Origin: Nocardia caishijiensis NBRC 108228
GTDB taxonomy: Bacteria; Actinomycetota; Actinomycetes; Mycobacteriales; Mycobacteriaceae
Direction of reading: 5' to 3'
Length of the DNA: 40,689 bases
Assembly (NCBI RefSeq): GCF_001612825.1
Contig: NZ_BDBE01000022.1
Coordinates: 43,906-84,594, forward strand
In this document: in pieces, positions 34,025 through 40,689 of the stretch
Numbering within the stretch: position 1 is the first letter of the stretch
How the letters are laid out: each line of letters opens with the position of its first letter
Notes under the pieces: model-generated
Database searches by the model: none
What the model saw: the letters and a program-made list of their open reading frames with translations, nothing else
What the model was told of the DNA's origin: nothing
Made by a program: the position numbers and the translations under genes

Positions 34025-35337
34025 GTCGTCGCTACTCCAGTTCCGAAGACCAGGATGTGAGCGTATCCGGCAATGAGCCCGAGCGCGCCGCCATGGACGA
34101 AAAGCAACCATTCGTCCTGTTTGATCGCCGAGCGCAGCATGTCCACGAAGTCGTGCGGCGAAAGCGCGGACATTTGCCTGGCGATGAATTCGTTGACCTG
34201 GCGGCCCTGCTGGACGTTGAATGCCGGGTCGGCGAAGGCCATGGGCGCGATCGTCATGGCCTCGGCGGTGAGGGTGGACTGCAGCGAGTCGTATTCGCGG
34301 CTGCCGAGCATGAACTTCACCGCGGGTCTGGCCGGTCCGAGGGCTCGGTCGGCGGCCGGGCGCAGGGTGTCCTCGAGCATCTGCAGCGTGCGATCCGAGC
34401 GCGGGCCGTTGAGCAGTTCGTCACCGATATTGGCGACGGTGAGCACCTCGGTCGAGACCAGAGCCGCGTAGCCGGAGGTGATTTCGGGCTGACGCTTGAT
34501 GAGCAGACCCTGGCGCCATGGGCACCACCACTTGGGTTCGGCGGGCGCGAAGATCATGTTCAGACCCACCCAGTTCACCACCCAGCCGATCACGATGCCG
34601 CCGAGCGGCAGCACGACCAGCGGTGAGAGCGAGGTGGTGTGCAGGGCGAGCACCAGCAGCAGACCGCAGGGCGCGCCGAAATAGAAACCGAAATTCTGCA
34701 TGAACCGGAGTTCTTTGGCGCCGAGCACCTGGAACAACTGGTTGAGCAATTGCGGGCGCGCCTGGAAATAGCGGATCACCATCTGCTTCACATCGAGCAG
34801 CTGATCGATATTGGTGCCGAGTTCGATGGTGAGTTCGCGCAGAATCTCGGGCAGTTGCGAGCGCACCCGCTGGTGGATCATCTCCCTGACCTGGGTGGGC
34901 AGGTTGTACCAGAGCTGCGGATGCTCGCGGCGCAGGATGACCTCGACGATGTCGCGGATCTGCGCGTCGGCCACCTCGGCCAGGTGCTCGGCGAGTTTGT
35001 CGGGCTCGAGTTCGCGGTAGAAGTCCGAGACGCTGCCCAATTTCGACAGGCCCTTGTCGACGGCGATGCTCGCCATTTTGTCGGCGCGCGAGGGGACGAT
35101 GCCCTGCCAGCCGATGCGGCCGTCGTAACTCAGCAGCGGCAATACCTGGATGCGCTTGGGCAGGTAGGGAAACACCGTGCGCAGCCCGGGCAGTTTGACG
35201 CCGTGGAACTCGAGCGGCCGGAACAGCATGAGAATGCCGGTCCAGTTGGTGATGTAACCGATGACGCCTGTGAACAACGGGATGGTCAGAATTTCGAGCA
35301 GGAGCGTCGGATGTATACCGAACACACTTTCCAGCAC
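34015..35337 (-). CDS. DUF445-family membrane protein
   Basis: 440 residues. The family motif occurs twice, at each of two membrane regions: GVIGYITNWTGILMLFRPLEF near the N-terminus and GIVIGWVVNWVGLNMIFAPAEP in the middle. That suggests an internal duplication. A final hydrophobic helix (LGLIAGYAHILVFGTGVATT) closes the protein. Between them lie long charged helical stretches (about residues 80-210 and 280-410), probably cytoplasmic. The GTG at 35337 was chosen because AGGAGGG stands 7 nt upstream; an earlier in-frame start lacks this. DUF445 proteins are envelope proteins of unknown function. It is coupled to an Abi-alpha-like gene behind it and divergent from another. Confidence 0.82.
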   Translation of the reverse strand: MLESVFGIHPTLLLEILTIPLFTGVIGYITNWTGILMLFRPLEFHGVKLPGLRTVFPYLPKRIQVLPLLSYDGRIGWQGIVPSRADKMASIAVDKGLSKLGSVSDFYRELEPDKLAEHLAEVADAQIRDIVEVILRREHPQLWYNLPTQVREMIHQRVRSQLPEILRELTIELGTNIDQLLDVKQMVIRYFQARPQLLNQLFQVLGAKELRFMQNFGFYFGAPCGLLLVLALHTTSLSPLVVLPLGGIVIGWVVNWVGLNMIFAPAEPKWWCPWRQGLLIKRQPEITSGYAALVSTEVLTVANIGDELLNGPRSDRTLQMLEDTLRPAADRALGPARPAVKFMLGSREYDSLQSTLTAEAMTIAPMAFADPAFNVQQGRQVNEFIARQMSALSPHDFVDMLRSAIKQDEWLLFVHGGALGLIAGYAHILVFGTGVATTWM

Positions 35338-35674
35338 TACGACACCCTCCTGCCGATACCCGGTGACCACCGCCCGCACCGGCGTTCAAAAAACTAGCAC
35401 CCCCGCGGCGAGGTGACCCTACTGTGAGGTACGGAACCGGGTCCATTCGCCGTGCTCCAGGCCACAGGGTAGTGTCTGAGACATCAGTCACAGAACCTGT
35501 CACGGATGCCGCACTCGGCCCACCGAGTCGGAACAATGATCAGCACCACATTTCGTGACAGGCCACAATCGAGGCGCGGGTAGGGGCGCGCGGTAGACGC
35601 ACTGTGCCTGGAGCGTGGTCGGGCAATAATCTGGTGGGCGATCGTTGTCCACGGCGAGACTTCGGAGTAGGACG
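35338..35674. promoter_or_regulatory. 337-bp divergent control region of the DUF445/Abi-alpha cluster
   Basis: No gene. Minus strand: a TAGTTT -10-like box at 35396-35391 for the DUF445 operon. Plus strand: TAATCT at 35627-35632 for Abi-alpha copy 2. In between lie three inverted repeats: TGTCT-G-AGACA (35473-35483), ACAG-N3-CTGT (35490-35500) and ACTCGG-N4-CCGAGT (35513-35528). The cluster of sites in a shared region suggests joint regulation of both arms. Confidence 0.45.
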
Positions 35675-36547
35675 TTGACAGACGACAGGACCGGACAGGA
35701 CCTGGCCCGTGCCGGTACCCGCGCCGTCGAGCGCAGCTCGGATGTCGAGCAGCGACAGATCAGTAACGAAGCCCGCCTGATCCGCGGCGTCTTCCGGGCC
35801 GCCGGACTGGCCGCGGGCACCGCCGTGCGCGGCAGCCAGTGGGCTGTCGGCACCACCTACGAGGTCACCAAGGAGTTGGCGCAGGCCGCGCTCGACGGTG
35901 AGTCGTCCGCCGACATCGCCGAACGCACCGGCAACGCGCTGCGTTCGATCGCCCGCAGCGCGCTCGGCGTCACCGAGGGCTCGGTGCGCGAGATCGTCAG
36001 CTACGTGCCCACCGCCAACGGTTCGGCGCAGCAGTCCCTCGCCGTCGGCCCGTACCTGCGCTCCTCGACCACCGAGGATCTGCGCCGCCGGGGCGACGCC
36101 CTGCTCGCCCGCTCGGCCGACGTCTACTTCACCGAGGACGTGCACCCCGCCTACGACCGCATCCTCGACGAGATCGCCCCCGACGAAGCGCGCATCCTGC
36201 GGTTCATGGCACTCAACGGCCCCCAGCCCGCCGTCGACGTGCGCACCAACCGCCCGCTCGGCATCGGCTCGGAGCTGGTGCAGGGCGACCTGACCTCGGT
36301 ACCCGAGCAGGCGGGGGTGCGGTATCCCGACCGGGCTCGCTCCTACCTCATCAACCTCAACCGTCTCGGCCTCACCCTCACCTCCGACGACCCGGTCGTG
36401 CTCAGTCGCTACATGGTGCTCGAGGTGCAGCCGGTGGTCGAGGAAGCGCTCAAGAAGGCGGGCCGCGCGCCCAAGATCGTGCGCAAGAGCCTGCGTCTGT
36501 CGGAGTTCGGCGAGGACTTCTGCCGCACCTGCTTCACCATCGGCTAG
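35675..36547 (+). CDS. Abi-alpha/DUF4393-like protein, copy 2
   Basis: 290 residues. HPAYDRILDEIAPDEARILRF, GPQPAVDVRTNRP, INLNRLGLTL and LRLSEFGEDFCRTCF align closely with copy 1. The N-terminal part has an Ala/Gly-rich, weakly hydrophobic segment (IRGVFRAAGLAAGTAVRGS) that could associate with the membrane. The TTG at 35675 is preferred since GGAGTAGG stands just upstream; another TTG at 35645 lies almost at the predicted transcription start. Divergent from DUF445 and copy 1. The function is unknown; the family name hints at phage abortive infection, but many chromosomal members probably have other jobs. Confidence 0.75.
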   Translation: MTDDRTGQDLARAGTRAVERSSDVEQRQISNEARLIRGVFRAAGLAAGTAVRGSQWAVGTTYEVTKELAQAALDGESSADIAERTGNALRSIARSALGVTEGSVREIVSYVPTANGSAQQSLAVGPYLRSSTTEDLRRRGDALLARSADVYFTEDVHPAYDRILDEIAPDEARILRFMALNGPQPAVDVRTNRPLGIGSELVQGDLTSVPEQAGVRYPDRARSYLINLNRLGLTLTSDDPVVLSRYMVLEVQPVVEEALKKAGRAPKIVRKSLRLSEFGEDFCRTCFTIG

Positions 36548-36548
36548 G

Positions 36549-36592
36549 CCGGAGGGCCGCCTGCGCGACGGTCGCAGGTCACGCTCCGGTTT
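36549..36592 (+). terminator. Intrinsic terminator after Abi-alpha copy 2
   Basis: Nested stems: the outer CCGGAG/CTCCGG (36549-36554 with 36584-36589) and the inner CCTGCG/CGCAGG (36560-36565 with 36573-36578), followed by TTT. Confidence 0.6.
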
Positions 36593-36656
36593 CGACAGGG
36601 GTAGCGATCGGGTACAGATACGCCTCGCGAGAGCGATCCGGTGGGATCGTGGAGAG

Positions 36657-37337
36657 ATGGAGCAGGGGCCCGGGTCAGTGAACGCGCGTGTCGAGGAGGT
36701 CGACGTGCGTCCCGAACGCCCGGGGCCGCTGTTACCCGGGGCGGAGGAGCCGTTGGTCGCCGGTTACGGCACGGACAGCGTGATCGCCGACGACGAACAG
36801 GCCGCCGCCGAGCCCGAGCCGCCGAAGCCGCGTCCGCCCGAGCACCCCGACGACGTCACCGCCATCAGCAGACTGAAATTCCGGTACCTGCGCACGCTGG
36901 ACACCAAGTCCTGGGACGAGTTCGCCGACACCCTCGTCCCCGAGGCCACCGCCACCTACAGCGAATACCTGCAGTTCGAGTCGCGCGAGGCGTTCCTCGC
37001 CTTCCTGCGCAACACCCTCGGTCCGCACGTCATCACCGAGCACCGGTGCGACCACCCCGAGATCGACGTCGACGGCGACACCGCCACCGGAACCTGGTAC
37101 CTCGCCGACACCGTGCTCATTCCCGAACACAACATGTGCCTGCACGGCGCCGCGTTCTATACCGACCGCTACGTGCGCTGCGACGACGGGTACTGGCGCA
37201 TCGCGCACACCGGCTACGAACGGACCTACGAGGTCGTCCTCTCGCTCAGCGACCTGCCGAGCCTGCGACTCACCGCGAGCCGCTGGGGCATGATCTCCCA
37301 GGAAGTCGCCCGGGTGGAACGCGAACCCGAGGCGTAG
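36657..37337 (+). CDS. NTF2/SnoaL-like domain protein
   Basis: 226 residues. The first 65 are disordered, rich in Pro and acidic residues. The rest is one cone-shaped NTF2/SnoaL-like domain: ISRLKFRYLRTLDTKSWDEF, ATYSEYLQFESREAFLAFLR, TATGTWYLADTV and FYTDRYVRCDDGYWRIAHTG. Such folds include ketosteroid isomerases, polyketide cyclases and dehydratases, and many members bind ligands without known chemistry. The Tyr/Asp/His pattern (KFRYLRTLD, TEHRCDHPEI) is of the bile-acid dehydratase-like subgroup, but no neighbour hints at a pathway. The ATG at 36657 has GGAGAG directly upstream, rather close. It converges with prfC, 17 bp between stops. Confidence 0.8.
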   Translation: MEQGPGSVNARVEEVDVRPERPGPLLPGAEEPLVAGYGTDSVIADDEQAAAEPEPPKPRPPEHPDDVTAISRLKFRYLRTLDTKSWDEFADTLVPEATATYSEYLQFESREAFLAFLRNTLGPHVITEHRCDHPEIDVDGDTATGTWYLADTVLIPEHNMCLHGAAFYTDRYVRCDDGYWRIAHTGYERTYEVVLSLSDLPSLRLTASRWGMISQEVARVEREPEA

Positions 37338-37354
37338 CCTCGCGACCCAGACAG

Positions 37355-38998
37355 CTAGTCTGCCGTGGCGACCAGCGGCTCGAGGGTGAGGTCCGGGTGT
37401 TCCTTCTCGATGTACTGCAACCGCCACTTGTCGCTGAACAGCGCGAGGATCGCACCGTCGGTGCGGGTGAACACCTCGACCCCGCGCTGGCGGTCCAGCT
37501 CCGGCGCCGATTCGGCATCGGTGCGCCTGGCCAGGCTGTAACCGAGGAAGTCGAGTTGGGTCTCGACATTGAACTCGGCCTGCATCCGCGCGGTGACCAC
37601 CTCGAACTGCATGGGACCGACCGCGGCGAGCACCGGCGAGGCGTCACCGCGCGCGTCGTTGCGCAGCACCTGCACGACGCCTTCGGAGTCGAGCTGGTCG
37701 ATGGCCTTGCGGAACTGCTTGTACTTGCCCGCGCTCTGGGCGCGCAGCGTCGCGAAGTGTTCGGGGGCGAAGCTCGGGATCGGCGGGAACTCGACCTTCT
37801 TGTCGACGAACAGGGTGTGTCCCGGTGCCAGTGCGGTCGCGTTCACCAGGCCGACCACGTCGCCGGGGTAGGCGGTGTCGACGGTGGTGCGTTCGCGGCC
37901 GAACACCGTGAGCGCGTACTTGGTCGCGAACGGGCGACCGGTCTGGGCGTGCGTGACGACCATGCCGCGCTCGAACTCACCCGACACGATCCGCATGAAC
38001 GCCAACCGGTCGCGGTGGGCGGTGTCCATACCCGCCTGCACCTTGAACACCACCGCGCTGAACGGGTCGTCGGTCGCACGGTCCTTGCCGGTCACGTCGG
38101 CGCGGGAGCCGGGCGCTGGCGCCAACGCGACCAGCGTCTCCAGCAGTTGGCGCACACCGAAATTCAGCATCGCCGAGGCGTAGATGACCGGCGAGGTCTG
38201 CCCGGCGAGGAACAGTTCCTGGTCGTGGTCCTGTCCGGTGGCCGAGAGCAGTTCGCTCTCCTCGGCGGCGGTGGTCCACGCCTCGCCCTCGCGCGCCTCG
38301 GCCTCGGCGGGCGTCAGCGACTCCTCGGGCGCGATCGTCGCGCCACCGGCGGTGCGGGTGAAGTGGATGTACTCGGTCGCCGCGCCCTCGGGTCCGCGAC
38401 GCAGTAGGCCGCGGAAATCGCCCGCGATGCCGACCGGCAGGAACAGCGGGGTCGGGGTGAGGCCGATGCGTTCGCTGATCTCGTCGAGCAGTTCCAGCGG
38501 CGCCTGACCGGGACGGTCCCACTTGTTGATGACGGTGATCACCGGGATGCCGCGATGGCGGCACACCTGGAACAGTTTCAGCGTCTGCGGCTCGAGGCCC
38601 TTGGCGGCGTCGATCAGCATCACCGCGGCGTCGACGGCGGTGAGCACCCGGTAGGTGTCCTCGGAGAAATCGGAGTGACCGGGGGTGTCGACGAGGTTGA
38701 TGACATTGTCGACAGTCGAACCGGCCGCGCGGTAATTGAACTGCAGCGCGGTCGAACTCACGGAGATACCGCGCGCCTTCTCCATCTCCATCCAGTCCGA
38801 GACGGTCGACTTGCGACCCGCCTTGCCGTGGATGGCACCCGCCTCGGAAATCATCTTCGCGTGCAATGCCAGCGCCTCGGTGAGCGTCGACTTACCCGCG
38901 TCGGGGTGCGAGATCACGGCGAACGTGCGCCGACGGGCCACCTCGGCGGGCAATCCGCGTGGAGTGGGTGTGGCGCTTTCTCCGGGCTCGGTCAACAC
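37355..38998 (-). CDS. prfC: Peptide chain release factor 3
   Basis: 547 residues, translational GTPase that removes RF1/RF2 from the ribosome after peptide release. G motifs: ISHPDAGKST (G1), DTPGHSDF (G3) and INKWDRPG (G4), followed by RF3-specific domains (VFKVQAGMDTAHRDRLAF; AVGPMQFEVV near the end). The GTG at 38998 is 7 nt after a TAAGCT box and begins shortly before the conserved RRRTFAVISHPDAGKST. The frame stays open further upstream to 39547, but that stretch runs into the rplY leader and gene and is rejected. It ends RWRLQYIEKEHPDLTLEPLV, as in other RF3 proteins. Confidence 0.94.
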   Translation of the reverse strand: MLTEPGESATPTPRGLPAEVARRRTFAVISHPDAGKSTLTEALALHAKMISEAGAIHGKAGRKSTVSDWMEMEKARGISVSSTALQFNYRAAGSTVDNVINLVDTPGHSDFSEDTYRVLTAVDAAVMLIDAAKGLEPQTLKLFQVCRHRGIPVITVINKWDRPGQAPLELLDEISERIGLTPTPLFLPVGIAGDFRGLLRRGPEGAATEYIHFTRTAGGATIAPEESLTPAEAEAREGEAWTTAAEESELLSATGQDHDQELFLAGQTSPVIYASAMLNFGVRQLLETLVALAPAPGSRADVTGKDRATDDPFSAVVFKVQAGMDTAHRDRLAFMRIVSGEFERGMVVTHAQTGRPFATKYALTVFGRERTTVDTAYPGDVVGLVNATALAPGHTLFVDKKVEFPPIPSFAPEHFATLRAQSAGKYKQFRKAIDQLDSEGVVQVLRNDARGDASPVLAAVGPMQFEVVTARMQAEFNVETQLDFLGYSLARRTDAESAPELDRQRGVEVFTRTDGAILALFSDKWRLQYIEKEHPDLTLEPLVATAD

Positions 38999-39005
38999 AC
39001 AGCTG

Positions 39006-39011
39006 AGCTTA
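39006..39011 (-). promoter_or_regulatory. -10 box of a probably leaderless prfC transcript
   Basis: On the minus strand TAAGCT (39011-39006) ends 7 nt before the GTG at 38998. There is no Shine-Dalgarno. Confidence 0.5.
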
Positions 39012-39317
39012 TTGGAGCGCTGGCGCGCTCGAGGTCGCGGCCCCTCCGGTCCCGCCGCGACGGCCTGCCCCTCCTGGAGGTCGGGGCGTGATGGTTGGGA
39101 ATCGGACGTGGGAGCGGTTTCAGGTGGGCGATGTCGGTGGGGTATGGTTGTGGGGTTGTCTCGGCGAGGGTGAGTCGCACCCCGTGTGCTCACCGTGATC
39201 GACGCGGCTCGGCCTTCCTGGTCGTCCTCGTTCGTTCTTCGTCCGACGAGTAGACCAAGACCCCGGTAGATGGGTCGCCCTTGACCAGCCCGGAAGAGCC
39301 GTAGGAGCGCATCAGTC
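39012..39317 (+). promoter_or_regulatory. rplY promoter and leader region
   Basis: Divergent region between prfC and rplY. TATGGT at 39143-39148 is a likely -10 box, with TTTCAG about 19 bp upstream. This implies an rplY leader of roughly 160 nt. GGAGC at 39306-39310 is the ribosome site. I see no recognised riboswitch or convincing hairpin, and no gene. Confidence 0.4.
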
Positions 39318-39935
39318 ATGTCCGACGTGAACCAGATCGAAGCCGCCGTCCGTACCGAATTCGGTAAGGGTGCCGCTCGCCGTACCCGTCGCGACGGCAA
39401 CGTGCCCGCCGTGCTGTACGGCCACCAGGCCGAGCCGCAGCACCTGTCGCTCAACGCCAAGGCCTTCGCCGCCATCCTGCGTGAGCACGGCACCAACGCC
39501 ATTCTGAACCTCGTCGTCGACGGCAAGCAGCAGCTGGCCATGACCAAGTCGGTCGTCGTCCACCCGATCCGTCGCTACATCGAGCACGCCGACCTGCTGA
39601 TCGTCAAGCGTGGCGAGCGCGTCGTCACCGACGTCCCCGTCGTCGTCGCGGGCGATGCCGCCGCGGGCACCCTGGTCACCCAGGAAGCCAACACCATCTC
39701 CATCGAGGCCGACGCGCTGAAGCTGCCCGAGACCATCGAGGTCTCCGTCGAGGGTATCGAGGCAGGCACCCAGATCCTGGCCGGTGGCATCGAGCTGCCC
39801 GCCGGTGTGACCCTCGCCGGTGACGCCGAAGCGCTCGTCATCAACGTGATCGCCGCCCCGTCGGCCGCTCAGCTCGACGAAGAGGGCGAAGGCGATGCCG
39901 AGGCGGGCGACACCCCCGCCGAAGAGACCGAGTAA
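39318..39935 (+). CDS. rplY: Ribosomal protein L25/general stress protein Ctc
   Basis: 205 residues, the long Ctc form: an N-terminal L25 domain that binds 5S rRNA ([30 protein letters not shown]) and a C-terminal TL5-type beta domain ([20 protein letters not shown]), ending in a highly acidic tail ([19 protein letters not shown]). It is part of the central protuberance of the 50S subunit; the M. tuberculosis counterpart is Rv1015c. The ATG at 39318 follows GGAGC. pth starts 20 bp after its stop, the same order as in M. tuberculosis. Confidence 0.96.
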   Translation: MSDVNQIEAAVRTEFGKGAARRTRRDGNVPAVLYGHQAEPQHLSLNAKAFAAILREHGTNAILNLVVDGKQQLAMTKSVVVHPIRRYIEHADLLIVKRGERVVTDVPVVVAGDAAAGTLVTQEANTISIEADALKLPETIEVSVEGIEAGTQILAGGIELPAGVTLAGDAEALVINVIAAPSAAQLDEEGEGDAEAGDTPAEETE

Positions 39936-39955
39936 GACACTCGACGGTTCGGCCG

Positions 39956-40534
39956 ATGACCGAATCCTCCGGGCCCGCACTCGTAGTTGGGCTGGGCAAC
40001 CCCGGCCCCGAATACGAGCGCACCCGCCACAATGTGGGCTTCCTGGTCGCCGACGTGCTCGCCGAGCGCGTCGGCGGCCGTTTCGCCGTGCACAAGAAGT
40101 CCGGCGCCGATCTGCTGCAGGCCCGCCTCGACGGCCGCCAGATCCTCATCGCCAAACCACGCACCTACATGAACCTGTCCGGCCGCCCCGTCGCCGCCCT
40201 CGCCAAGTTCTTCCAGGTTCCCCCCGCCCAGGTGATCGTCGTCCACGACGAACTGGACCTCCCGTTCGGCACCATCCGCCTCAAACAGGGCGGCGGCGAA
40301 GGCGGTCACAACGGCCTACGATCCATCTCCCAGGCCCTCACCACCAAGGACTACCTGCGCACCCGCATCGGCATCAGCCGCCCACCCGGCCGCCAGGACC
40401 CCGCCGACTACGTCCTCAAACCCTTCGCGGCCCCCGAACGCAAAGAGGTACCGGTGATAGTGGAGCAAGCCGCCGACGCGGTAGAGCTACTCCTGAAGGC
40501 AGGCCTGGAAACCGCCCAGAACCAACTACATTGA
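39956..40534 (+). CDS. pth: Peptidyl-tRNA hydrolase
   Basis: 192 residues, full length. It frees tRNA from prematurely released peptidyl-tRNA. Active-site residues visible: [20 protein letters not shown] (catalytic His25), YMNLSG (Asn), HDELDLPFG (Asp) and [12 protein letters not shown]. The ATG at 39956 is 20 bp behind rplY, with which it is probably co-transcribed; both serve translation. A weak hairpin follows. Confidence 0.96.
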   Translation: MTESSGPALVVGLGNPGPEYERTRHNVGFLVADVLAERVGGRFAVHKKSGADLLQARLDGRQILIAKPRTYMNLSGRPVAALAKFFQVPPAQVIVVHDELDLPFGTIRLKQGGGEGGHNGLRSISQALTTKDYLRTRIGISRPPGRQDPADYVLKPFAAPERKEVPVIVEQAADAVELLLKAGLETAQNQLH

Positions 40535-40554
40535 GCGCCCACCCGCGCTTGTGA

Positions 40555-40570
40555 CGGTTCCCCCGAACCG
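40555..40570 (+). terminator. Weak hairpin after pth
   Basis: CGGTTC (40555-40560) pairs with GAACCG (40565-40570) across CCCC; no T run follows. Confidence 0.3.
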
Positions 40571-40660
40571 CGGACCTTCCCGCAGCCGCCTCCCGGCGAG
40601 CCATCACCTGGGAGACCACCCTTCCGCATTCCCGGCCATACGGCGCTACTCGAGTCCGCC

Positions 40661-40689
40661 ATGACCGCACTCCCAGCCCCGTACGACCC
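40661..40689 (+). other. Possible start of the next gene, cut by window edge
   Basis: ATG at 40661 opens a frame (MTALPAPYD) that runs to the window end. Nine codons are too few to identify it, and no Shine-Dalgarno is evident. The preceding 90 bases hold nothing I recognise. Confidence 0.25.

Noticed and set aside
38999..39547. Extension of prfC upstream to 39547
   Set aside because: It would run through the rplY gene start and leader, the added residues are not RF3-like, and the GTG at 38998 has a promoter box at leaderless distance.

Overview
The window is high-GC actinobacterial DNA from the mycolic-acid group, most likely Nocardia or a close relative. Evidence: the gene order matches Mycobacterium tuberculosis at several points (arcA/pmt/rsmI like Rv1001-Rv1003; metG/tatD/rpfB/ksgA/ispE like Rv1007c-Rv1011; rplY/pth like Rv1015c-Rv1014c; an Rv1355c-Rv1354c-like pair). 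There are also an antigen-85-like esterase, an Rv0557-like mannosyltransferase, a protein O-mannosyltransferase and two secretory lipases. No tRNA, rRNA, CRISPR array or insertion sequence was seen. It reads as core chromosome with accessory genes interleaved. Family identifications come from recognising motifs and overall sequence, not from a database search.

Layout. 1-4.7 kb: a partial SARP/AfsR regulator faces a DUF4097 gene across a promoter with 11-bp-phased repeats; next comes an operon of a Tat-exported lipoprotein intradiol dioxygenase with its own tatA-tatC-tatB set, ended by a strong hairpin. 4.7-9.6 kb: a DHA2 drug-efflux pump, an esterase of the mycolyltransferase fold and a YfhO-like membrane protein. 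9.7-16 kb: two tandem GyrI-like effector-binding proteins, a possible leader ORF, an E1-like/nitroreductase fusion (Rv1355c type), a GAF-GGDEF-EAL cyclic-di-GMP enzyme (Rv1354c type) and a DUF5593/GAF protein. 16-20 kb: the mannosyltransferase, rsmI and pmt. 20-22.8 kb: arcA-gntR facing soxR and an isocitrate lyase/PEP mutase family gene. 22.8-33 kb: metG, tatD, rpfB, two secreted lipases, rsmA (ksgA), copZ, ispE and an ABC-F ATPase. 33-36.6 kb: a DUF445 membrane protein with two Abi-alpha/DUF4393-like paralogues, one on each side. 36.6-40.7 kb: an NTF2-like protein, prfC, rplY and pth.

How it works together. Much of the window is translation and cell-envelope housekeeping (rsmI, metG, rsmA, prfC, rplY, pth; pmt, mannosyltransferase, esterase, rpfB, ispE). 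Three less ordinary modules stand out: (a) a Tat translocase set beside a Tat-lipoprotein substrate; (b) the E1/nitroreductase fusion paired with a c-di-GMP turnover enzyme in the same order as in M. tuberculosis, here with two small-molecule-binding-fold proteins upstream; (c) the Abi-alpha/DUF445/Abi-alpha cluster, which I regard as the best candidate for an undescribed envelope or phage-defence system. Many start codons sit 6-10 nt after a TANNNT box with no Shine-Dalgarno, which points to widespread leaderless transcription and was used to choose several starts.
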